Positions 35,025-42,794 of a stretch of DNA of 64,000 nt are shown in pieces. The notes beneath the pieces were generated by a model that did no database searches, was not told where the DNA came from, and saw only the letters and a program-made list of their open reading frames with translations. The position numbers were made by a program, and so were the translations under genes. The stretch's first letter is position 1. Every line of letters starts with the position of its first letter. Source of the DNA: Cesiribacter andamanensis AMV16 (lineage in GTDB: Bacteria > Bacteroidota > Bacteroidia > Cytophagales > Cyclobacteriaceae); assembly GCF_000348925.1 (NCBI RefSeq), contig NZ_AODQ01000010.1, positions 1-64,000 of the forward strand, given 5' to 3'.

Positions 35025-36413
35025 TTATTTCACCACCTTGATGGTTACCCGTCGGTTCTGGCGTCGGCCCTCGGCTGTTTCATTCGAGGCTACCGGCTCC
35101 AGCTCGCCCTTGCCGTCGGTCTTGACCCGCTCTCGGGCCAGGCCGGCCTTCAGCAGAAAATCTTCGGCTGACTGCGCCCGGTTGATGGAAAGACGCTTGT
35201 TGTAGGCCTCGGTACCGATGGCATCGGTATGGCCGGTAAGGGTTACCCGCACATCGCCTACGGTGTATTTCTGGAAGAGCTCCCGCAGCTTGGTATGGGC
35301 CTCAGGGGATAGCTCATAGGAATCGAAGGCAAAGTAAATGCTCACCGTAAGAGGATACACATCTTCTACTACAATGGCTTCCTTGCGGCTGTCGCTCAGG
35401 TCGGCCATGCTGTTGTCCTCGTCGGTTGGTTTCATGGCCTCCAGTTCTTCTTCCGTCATCTCTTCAAACACAATGGGCACCTGGTTGGGGTCTTTTTCGG
35501 GCACGGCAGGACTCAGGCGGGTCTGGTAAATATCGGACATACCACCCTGCCGGTTACTTACAAAAAAGGCAGTGCTATCGGGGTAAATAACAAAGGCGGC
35601 ATCGAAGCCCTTGGAGTTTACCGAGCGGCCCAGGTTTACCGGACGGCTCCAGTTGGTCCAGCTTTCGTCCTGGCGGGTGCTCATGAAAATGTCGGCATCG
35701 CCATGGCCGCCATGGCCGTTGCTGGAGAAGTAGAGGGTTTGCTTATCGGCCGTCAGGAAGGGGAATGACTCAAAACCGCCGGTGTTGATCTTGGTGCCCA
35801 TGTTCTGCAGCTCAGTCCAACGGCCGTTCTCGCCTTTGGTCGAAATATAGAGATCTTCATCGCCGGGCTGGCCCTTGCGCTGCATACTTACAATAAGTAC
35901 CTCTTCATCCGGACTGATGTAGGCATTGTAGAAGAATCCCTCCTTCTTGAGCCGGGGAATGGCAAAGTCCTGCGGATAGCCCCAGCGGTTGTTCGTATAC
36001 TCGGCAAAGCTGATGCCGGTCTTGTAGCTGCCGCTGCCGCCATAATTATTGAGCAGGTACATGCGGTTACCTTCCTGCCCAAAGCCTAAAATGGCATTGT
36101 TGCCCTTGTTGTTAAGGCCCAGCAGGGTGTTCTTGGGCTCCTGCCAGCTGCCATCGTCATTGCGGCGGGCGTACCAGATATCATGTCCGCTTACCTTTCC
36201 GCCCGTATTATCGGGATGCAGCACCCGCACAAAGTAGAGGGTTTTGCCATCGGCTGAGAGCAGCGGAAGGCTTTCTTCCATCTCGGAGTTGATGGCATCC
36301 GGCAGGCGCTTGGGCACATCAAAAAGGGGGGCCTCCTGTTGTGCCAGGGCAGGAAGGCCCAGGGCTGCCAGCAGGCAAAGTTGCAGGAGAGTGAGGAGTT
36401 GTATCTTCTTCAT
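35025..36413 (-). CDS. OmpA-family protein with PD40/WD40-like repeats (type IX secretion-associated)
   Basis: 462 residues from MKKIQLLTLLQLC, with a signal peptide ending ALAQQ (MVM two residues earlier is an alternative). Residues 45-310 contain PD40-like repeats (LSADGKTLYFVR, ISPDEEVLIVS, LTADKQTLYFSSNGHGGHGDADIF), and residues 345-460 an OmpA peptidoglycan-binding domain (YFAFDSYELSPEAHTKLRELF...LTGHTDAIGTEAYNKRLSINRAQSAEDFL...GRRQNRRV). The combination is typical of proteins next to PorP/SprF, which link surface adhesins to the cell wall. It is the last gene of the three-gene unit. Confidence 0.92.
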   Translation of the reverse strand: MKKIQLLTLLQLCLLAALGLPALAQQEAPLFDVPKRLPDAINSEMEESLPLLSADGKTLYFVRVLHPDNTGGKVSGHDIWYARRNDDGSWQEPKNTLLGLNNKGNNAILGFGQEGNRMYLLNNYGGSGSYKTGISFAEYTNNRWGYPQDFAIPRLKKEGFFYNAYISPDEEVLIVSMQRKGQPGDEDLYISTKGENGRWTELQNMGTKINTGGFESFPFLTADKQTLYFSSNGHGGHGDADIFMSTRQDESWTNWSRPVNLGRSVNSKGFDAAFVIYPDSTAFFVSNRQGGMSDIYQTRLSPAVPEKDPNQVPIVFEEMTEEELEAMKPTDEDNSMADLSDSRKEAIVVEDVYPLTVSIYFAFDSYELSPEAHTKLRELFQKYTVGDVRVTLTGHTDAIGTEAYNKRLSINRAQSAEDFLLKAGLARERVKTDGKGELEPVASNETAEGRRQNRRVTIKVVK

Positions 36414-36419
36414 TACCAA

Positions 36420-37430
36420 TTACCAAAAATAACTATTTGCCTTATATCCCTTTCTGAAGAACCGGTAGCCCAGCACCAGCTCGTGGTTGCCGTTATGAGC
36501 CGCATCAAACTCGTAGATGTTTTGCTCATAGGAGTAGCCCAGGCTCAGGTGATCGCCCAGTAAAAAGCCCATCATAAGGCCATAGGCTTCTTTGTTGCGG
36601 TAGGAAATGCCCGCCCAAAGCAGTTCATTGTAGCGCACTTTCACATTGCCGTACACGGCGGCTTCCATGAGCCGGTCATACTGCACCAGAATGCTGGGCT
36701 GCAGGCGCAGCGAGTGGCTTAGCGGTAGCTGGTAGCCGGCATTGATGGTATGCTCTACGTAGTTGATCTGGTCTTCAAACCCCTCATCGGTGGTGTTTTT
36801 GAGAAAGGCCATGCGCGTGCTGCTGTAGCCTGCATAGAAATTCTCGCCATACAGGGCCAGTCCCACATTGATGGTGGCCTGCCGTTTGCGCACGCCGCTT
36901 TGCATCAGGTCCTGGTAAATGAGGTCCTGCTGCTGGCGCACTTTGTAGCCCCCTGGGGTCAGGTAGGTGCTCAGGTAGGCCAGGCCGGCGCCGGCCGATA
37001 CGTTGATCTTGCGGCTCAGCGGCATGTGGTAGGAATAGGTGATCTGTCCCTGATCATCCGTAGTGACCGAGTTGCCGATATAGCCGTAGTACAGGCCAAG
37101 GCCATGGCGGGCATTCAGCTTGCGGTATTCCCGGTCGGTGAGGTTTTCCATATAGGCCTCGGGCCGGCTGATGCGAATGGCATTCAGGCGCAGATCGGGC
37201 TTATAGAAACTACCATTGAGGCTTACAAAGCCCTGCTGGGGTGCATAGGAAGAGCCCGCCCACAGCTTGCGGTAGCCCACATTGGCCTGCCAGTATTTTT
37301 CAATACCGGTAAAGGCCGGGTTAAGCGCCTGGGGGTTCTGAAAGAACTGCGTTAGCTCGTACTGCTGCTGGGCGCTTGCATAGCCCGCGCCGGCAAAGAG
37401 CATCACAAAGAGGAGGTATATCTTTTTCAT
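36420..37430 (-). CDS. PorP/SprF family type IX secretion membrane protein
   Basis: 336 residues with signal peptide (LFAGAGYASAQ). QYELTQFFQNPQALNPAFTGIEKYWQANVGYRKLW is the PorP/SprF opening, and the protein ends in an outer-membrane beta-barrel terminus (GYRFFRKGYKANSYFW). SprF-type proteins are dedicated partners for secretion of the large adhesin encoded just upstream, here 16 bp away. It is followed directly by the OmpA gene, the usual order adhesin-PorP-OmpA. Confidence 0.94.
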   Translation of the reverse strand: MKKIYLLFVMLFAGAGYASAQQQYELTQFFQNPQALNPAFTGIEKYWQANVGYRKLWAGSSYAPQQGFVSLNGSFYKPDLRLNAIRISRPEAYMENLTDREYRKLNARHGLGLYYGYIGNSVTTDDQGQITYSYHMPLSRKINVSAGAGLAYLSTYLTPGGYKVRQQQDLIYQDLMQSGVRKRQATINVGLALYGENFYAGYSSTRMAFLKNTTDEGFEDQINYVEHTINAGYQLPLSHSLRLQPSILVQYDRLMEAAVYGNVKVRYNELLWAGISYRNKEAYGLMMGFLLGDHLSLGYSYEQNIYEFDAAHNGNHELVLGYRFFRKGYKANSYFW

Positions 37431-37446
37431 AGGAGTAATCAGGTAA

Positions 37447-38433
37447 CTATCGGGCTATGGTTATGTGGCCTGTCCGCTTCTCCTTACCGTCGTTCAGCAG
37501 GATCTGGTAAGTATAGGTACCATCGGGCAGGGCGGTTCCGTTAAAGGTGCCGTCCCACTCCCGGCTGGGGCCATACTGGCGGGAACTGAACACCACACGG
37601 CCGCGCAGGTCAAATATCCGGATCTCGTGGTTGCGGAATTCTTCCAGCCCCAGGATGTTCCAGCTGTCGTTGAGGCCATCGCCATTGGGGGTGATCAGGG
37701 TTGGGATATCGGGCAGGTCCTGCAGGCCTACACGGATCACCGACCTGGCAGTGGTAGAAAGTTCGCCATCGCTTACCTGTACCACTACGGTATCTTCGCC
37801 ATAGGCATTTGGCTGCAGGCTCCACTCGATGCGCCAGGCGCCGGCTCCTTCGTTGATCAGCTCAAAGCTGCTGATCAGGCTGGTGCCCCCTACTACATGG
37901 GCTTGCACGGTCAGCTCTTCTGCCGGAGTTTCCTCATCGCTAACGGTGAAGGTAAGCGGCTCCAGGGCCTGGTTGATAAAGGTCTCGGTTTCCTCGCGCA
38001 GGTCGTGGATCTGAGGGGGATCGTTCACCTCGATCACATACACCATAAAGGTTCTGGTGAGGGACACCTGGCCGTCGGTTACGGTTACGGTTATGCTGTA
38101 TTCGCCGATATCTTCATGCGAGGGGGTACCTTCCAGCAGGCCGGAGAGTCCGTTGTCGTCTACATCCTGCAGGAACCAGGCGGGCATGTTCTCAAAGGTG
38201 TACTGGAGCACATCGCCGTCGGCATCCGTAAAGTAGTCGTTCAGGTCCAGGGTAGCCAGCTCATCTTCCAGGTAGGTAAACGGACCCAGCTCGTCTCCCC
38301 CGCCTCCGCCACCAGGGCCGCCGGGACCATCATTAACCGGCTGCACAATCACTTTGAAGGGAATGGCGGCCGAGTAATCGGTACCATCAAAGGCCCGGAT
38401 GCTGAACTCCATCTCACCCACCGCATCGGCCAC
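37447..38433 (-). CDS. Adhesin C-terminal part with CHU_C type IX sorting domain (frameshifted from the upstream gene)
   Basis: 328 residues counted from ATG 38,433, but the frame is open to about 38,600 and reads NEGVETITYEVTPDPASASF upstream, which continues the 300-bp repeats of the preceding gene. It holds a glycine-rich linker (GGPGGGGGGDE), two cadherin/BIg-like domains, and the gliding-motility-type C-terminal domain IPTLITPNGDGLNDSWNI...GTALPDGTYTYQILL, the signal recognised by the type IX system. Without the shift it would be the end of a protein of about 1630 residues. Confidence 0.8.
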   Translation of the reverse strand: MADAVGEMEFSIRAFDGTDYSAAIPFKVIVQPVNDGPGGPGGGGGGDELGPFTYLEDELATLDLNDYFTDADGDVLQYTFENMPAWFLQDVDDNGLSGLLEGTPSHEDIGEYSITVTVTDGQVSLTRTFMVYVIEVNDPPQIHDLREETETFINQALEPLTFTVSDEETPAEELTVQAHVVGGTSLISSFELINEGAGAWRIEWSLQPNAYGEDTVVVQVSDGELSTTARSVIRVGLQDLPDIPTLITPNGDGLNDSWNILGLEEFRNHEIRIFDLRGRVVFSSRQYGPSREWDGTFNGTALPDGTYTYQILLNDGKEKRTGHITIAR

Positions 38434-38501
38434 GGCGGTAGCGGTAAAGGTACCCCCACTAAAGCTCAGGTTAATGAAGCTGGCAGAAGCCGGATCGGGT
38501 G

Positions 38502-41500
38502 TTACTTCATAGGTAATGGTCTCAACCCCTTCATTGGCCGGCCGGCCGCCAGCACCACCGAGCGCGTAGGTGCGCCGGTGAAATCTTCCTGGTGTACCCA
38601 GGGCGACTGGATGCTGATGGAGGGCGCATCGTTTACCGGGGTTACAATTACCTTAAACTCAAGGGGAGCCGAGTAATCGGTGCCATCAAAGGCGCGGATG
38701 CTAAGGGTAGCCTCACCCACGGCATCGGGTACCGCCGTAGCGGTAAAGGTACCGTTGCTGAAGCTCAGGTTGATAAAGCTCAGACTGGATGGCGCAGGCG
38801 TTACTTCCCAGCTCAGGGTCTCATCGGCTTCATCGGCCGGAGGAGGCGCAATGCTTACCGAGCGCGTAGGTGCGCCGGTGAAATCTTCCTGATGCGTCCA
38901 GGGCGACTGGATGCTAATGGAAGGCGCATCGTTTACCGGCAGAATCTGTACAGTAAAGGTCTGGGTGGCAATGGCATGTTCGCTGCTGCCGTCATTGGCC
39001 GTAACGGTAAAGGTGAAGGGGGTCGGTTGTATCTTGTCTTTTACCGACTTCAGTACAATTTCGCCACTTACCGGATCAATGGTGATGTTTACCCAGTCTA
39101 CTGAGGCAGGGCTCAGGCTAAAGCGGATACCGGACAGGGGCGAGTCGGGGTCCTGCAGGTTCAGGATGTTGATCACCACATCATCGGCAAAATCTTCGTA
39201 ACGCACTATTTCGGTCTGGCTCAGCGAGAAGCTGGGGGCATCGTTCACTCCGCCTACGGTTACCACCAGGTCTACTGCAGGGCTCTCGGCAGCGCTGCCA
39301 TTGGAAGCTTCCTGGCTGCCTGCCCGGATGCGCAGGGTAAACTGGCCCACAAAGTTAAGCGGTGGCAGCACCTGTATGCCAGCCAGCTGCGCAGGGGTTA
39401 GGCGCCATACGCCATTGCCCAGGTCGGTACCGCCGGAGAGTGACGCTCCTACAGGCACATTCTCTACAAGGTAATATTGCAGGCTTTCGGACCCATCCTG
39501 GTCTACCAGCTGGGCAGAGAACTCCAGGTCGATCCAGGTATCTTCCGGACCAAAGGCCGGCTCGGTGGTTACCACGGGCGCATCGGCTACGGCCACTACC
39601 GTAAGCTGAAACTGGCGGCTAGAGCTCAGGCCGGCCCGGTCGGTGGCCGTAATGGTCACCTGGGTTACCCCATGGCGGTGCAGGCCGGGCGTAATGCGCA
39701 GGCTGCGGTTCTGGCCGGTGCCGGAGAGCTGAATGCCGCTGGCAGGTACCAGTACGCCATCTGCTGCGGTAACGCTAACCTGTATTTCCGAAGAAGGGCT
39801 CACCTCATCGCTTACGGTAAAGGCAATGGCGCCGGTAGGGGTATCTTCCAGGGTGGTAACATCCCCAACAGCCGAGATGGCCGGGCCGCTGGTATCTACC
39901 CAGAAGCGCTCGCTTGGGCCGGCCGCAGGGGCCATGTTGCCCACATTATCAGAAGCGGTGCCGGCGGCAATGCTGATGCTGATGCTGCCGTTGCCGGTAA
40001 TGTTGGAGAGGGTAACGCGGAATTTATTGCTAGTGCCCTCAACTGGGGTTACTACGATGGTTGCCGCATTGGCCGTACCGGTACGGTTCAGGCTGATATC
40101 GGACGCATCCAGTGTAATGGTTTCGGCGGCATAGTAGGTCACTTCATACCACACCGGGCCATTTTGGGTAACCCAAACCGAGGGGTCGCTGATCACAATC
40201 CAGGGAGCTTCATCATCGGCTACCGATACCGAGAAGGAGCAGGTGCTTACATTACCGGCTGCATCCCGCACCTCAAAGGTGTTAATGGTGGTACCGGAGG
40301 GGAAGAAACTGCCGGAGGGTAAACCTGCTGTTTGGGTAATGGTAAGATCGCCGCTGGCGGTACAGTTATCCGTAGCCGTAATGGGGTCATAGGTTACCTC
40401 TGCTCCATTCTGACCGGATACTGCTTCTACCACAATATCTTCAGGGCAGGTAATGGCAGGGCCTGCATTATCTACTACGGTAATGGTAAAGCTGCATAGG
40501 GTTACATTGCCTTTGCTGTCTACGATCCTGAACTCATTTACCGTTTCGCCCAGGGGAAACACAGCGCCCGAGGGCAGACCAGCCGTTTGGGTGATGGTAG
40601 CGCCGGAGCAGTTGTCGGCATAGGGCACCTCATAGTTCACCACCGCCTGGCAGGCGCCGGCATCCGTTCCCACCTCAAAATCATCCGGACAGCTCACTAC
40701 CGGAGGCGCATTGTCGATTACGGTGATGGTGGTAGAACAGGTGGTATAGTTAAAGGAACCGTCCCGGATCTCCCAGGTCACTTTGGTAGTTCCTACCGGG
40801 TAGCGGCCCGAGGCATTGGCAATGTTGGTATAATCATTTGCCAGGTAAAGGGTACCGCCCAGTTCGCCGGGGGTATTATCGGTATACACCGGCAGGGGTA
40901 CGGTTACATAAGCATCGCAGGTACCTGAGGCACTGTACACCACAATGGGCTCGGGACAAATGCCTACCGGTGCGGTATTGTCTACTACTACAAAGTTGCT
41001 GGGGCCGGCTGCTGCAGCGCTGTTGCCGGCTTCATCGGTTGCCGTTCCGGCTGCAATGCTAAAGGCCAGGGTGCCATCGCCGGTAATACCGTTAATGGTT
41101 ACAATACGCTGGGTATTGCTGGTGCCGCTTACGGAAACAGTACCCGTGGCAGTGCCGGTGGCAATTAGGGTAATATCGGCCGGAGAAAGGGTAATGGTGA
41201 CAGGCTCGCTATAGGTAACCACCCAGGTGGCCGGGCCTACCTGCGTAGAGTTGTTGGTAGGGCCTGAAATGGCAATGGTAGGGGCCTGATCATCGAGCAG
41301 GTAGGGCTGAAAAAGGTCGGTATTGCTTTCGGCGCCAAGGGGCATCATGCCCAGGGGTACGGATTGTGTGCTTTGAATACTGCTGGTGGCGCTCAGGCCA
41401 AGGGTAAGCTTGCCTACGCCTTTGGCATTTTGCAGCTGCACCCGGTAGCTGTTGGCCTCCAGGGCCTCTACCGCACTAATACTTGCCCGGGCACTGCCGG

Positions 41501-42338
41501 TAAAGCTAAGCGCAAAGTCAGCGGCACCAATTCCCTGCACCGGCTCACTGAAGGTAACGGTAAAGCCAAGTGTTTTGGCATTGGTAGGGCTCTTTTGGGT
41601 ACGGATAATGGACACCAGCCTGGGCACCGACAGGGTGGTAAAGCTCATTGTCTCGCCATACACAATTCCTGCACTGTTTTCGGCTACCAGGCGGTAGTAG
41701 TAGGTTGTGCCCTCCAGCAGGCCATTCACTACCTGGCTAAACGATACTGTAGCTGTACCGGCCGACAGGCTCTGGGCGCCTGGCAGGCTGGCAGCTGATA
41801 CGGCAGGCAGGGACTGAGAAAGTCCCCACTGAAGGGCATAGGTAGTGGTAGCGCCATTGGCCCATACCCGTCCGCCCAGGTTTGCACTCTTTTCAGTGAT
41901 GGCCGAAGCGGCAGCCACAGTAAGGCCAGGCAGCTCGGCCACATCCTGTAGACGCACCGTTACGGTTAGGGCTGTGCTTTGTTCTGCCTCCTGCCCCTTT
42001 TTGGCCGTAGCCACTATACCAAGGGTAAATACAGGGGTAGCTTCATAATCGAGCGCACTGCTGTTGGCGACCAGAATGTTTCCGCCAGCCTCAAGGCCAA
42101 AGGCGCCGCCGGTATTGCCACTAACGATCTCAAAATGCAGGGCTTCATTATCGGCATCAGTAGCAGGCTCAATAACACCTGCCAGGGTACCTGCAGCAGC
42201 ATTTTCAGGAAGGGAAAATGTGTGATCGGGGATGGAAGGAAGGAGGGCAGGTGCAGCGGCTACGGCCAGCAGCACAGTGGCTACAAGCGCATAACGGGTC
42301 CATCCTAACTGTTGAATGGTGCGGTAAAGTAATGTCAT
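38502..42338 (-). CDS. Giant surface adhesin, N-terminal part (Ig-like, HYR and cadherin domains), frameshifted
   Basis: 1278 residues with a signal-like N-terminus (YALVATVLLAVAAAPALLPS). It has cadherin-like (SLPENAAAGTLAGVIEPATDADN), Ig-like (SGPTNNSTQVGPATWVVTYSEPV), three HYR domains with paired cysteines (CPEDIVVEA...DNCTASGD) and repeats ending PVNDAPSISIQSPW. The last 13 residues (PMKGLRPLPMK and before) are out of frame: comparing the 300-bp repeats shows that one base is missing at or near (GGCC)3, 38,536-38,547. The C-terminal sorting domain is therefore in another frame (37,447-38,433). Sequencing error, mutation or phase variation are all possible. Confidence 0.85.
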   Translation of the reverse strand: MTLLYRTIQQLGWTRYALVATVLLAVAAAPALLPSIPDHTFSLPENAAAGTLAGVIEPATDADNEALHFEIVSGNTGGAFGLEAGGNILVANSSALDYEATPVFTLGIVATAKKGQEAEQSTALTVTVRLQDVAELPGLTVAAASAITEKSANLGGRVWANGATTTYALQWGLSQSLPAVSAASLPGAQSLSAGTATVSFSQVVNGLLEGTTYYYRLVAENSAGIVYGETMSFTTLSVPRLVSIIRTQKSPTNAKTLGFTVTFSEPVQGIGAADFALSFTGSARASISAVEALEANSYRVQLQNAKGVGKLTLGLSATSSIQSTQSVPLGMMPLGAESNTDLFQPYLLDDQAPTIAISGPTNNSTQVGPATWVVTYSEPVTITLSPADITLIATGTATGTVSVSGTSNTQRIVTINGITGDGTLAFSIAAGTATDEAGNSAAAAGPSNFVVVDNTAPVGICPEPIVVYSASGTCDAYVTVPLPVYTDNTPGELGGTLYLANDYTNIANASGRYPVGTTKVTWEIRDGSFNYTTCSTTITVIDNAPPVVSCPDDFEVGTDAGACQAVVNYEVPYADNCSGATITQTAGLPSGAVFPLGETVNEFRIVDSKGNVTLCSFTITVVDNAGPAITCPEDIVVEAVSGQNGAEVTYDPITATDNCTASGDLTITQTAGLPSGSFFPSGTTINTFEVRDAAGNVSTCSFSVSVADDEAPWIVISDPSVWVTQNGPVWYEVTYYAAETITLDASDISLNRTGTANAATIVVTPVEGTSNKFRVTLSNITGNGSISISIAAGTASDNVGNMAPAAGPSERFWVDTSGPAISAVGDVTTLEDTPTGAIAFTVSDEVSPSSEIQVSVTAADGVLVPASGIQLSGTGQNRSLRITPGLHRHGVTQVTITATDRAGLSSSRQFQLTVVAVADAPVVTTEPAFGPEDTWIDLEFSAQLVDQDGSESLQYYLVENVPVGASLSGGTDLGNGVWRLTPAQLAGIQVLPPLNFVGQFTLRIRAGSQEASNGSAAESPAVDLVVTVGGVNDAPSFSLSQTEIVRYEDFADDVVINILNLQDPDSPLSGIRFSLSPASVDWVNITIDPVSGEIVLKSVKDKIQPTPFTFTVTANDGSSEHAIATQTFTVQILPVNDAPSISIQSPWTHQEDFTGAPTRSVSIAPPPADEADETLSWEVTPAPSSLSFINLSFSNGTFTATAVPDAVGEATLSIRAFDGTDYSAPLEFKVIVTPVNDAPSISIQSPWVHQEDFTGAPTRSVVLAAGRPMKGLRPLPMK

Positions 42339-42376
42339 AGGTTCAGCTTTGGCTGATGATCAGGGAATAGTACTTG

Positions 42377-42412
42377 CAAATGTAATAGCTCTATCCAAAA
42401 AATAAACACAAA
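42377..42412 (-). promoter_or_regulatory. Adhesin operon promoter (-7 TACATTTG, -33 TTTG)
   Basis: On the minus strand TACATTTG (42,377-42,384) matches the Bacteroidota -7 consensus TAnnTTTG exactly, and TTTG (42,409-42,412) is at the -33 position with 24 bp between. The transcript would start about 30 bases before the ATG at 42,338. The rest of the spacer to 42,794 is A/T-rich and shows nothing further. Confidence 0.55.
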
Positions 42413-42794
42413 TGGGTAAAAAATTTTACCAATTTTATTTAAAATAGGATTTTATTAATTGACGGTGGAGCCACATCATGGGCTTACAGGCTCATCAGAA
42501 GGGGGTTATCAGGTACAGCATACAGTATGTGAGAAAAAACACAAAACTGCACAAAATCCCATCCACAAACTAGAATATTCCTTTTGAATATTTGATTTAT
42601 CTTATGCATACGACTAAACAGGGCGGATGTTTCAGCTATAGCCTCTCTGCCTGGCCTGCTAACGGTACAACTATACCTACCCTTGTTAACCCCCCTTCAG
42701 CAGCATCCTGAAGCAGAAGGCCTTACCCGGGATTCAAAGCCTTTTTAGCTAAGAAAAAGGCGGGTACTTTTTGTACTGCTGCTCCGGCTTTTTT

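Noticed and set aside
37465..38676. 403-residue plus-strand open frame opposite the adhesin
   Set aside because: It is antisense to repeated Ig-like coding sequence, and the real genes have known domains.
42339..42794. A second terminator behind recQ
   Set aside because: Short complementary stretches around 42,740-42,790 do not give a stable stem with a T run.
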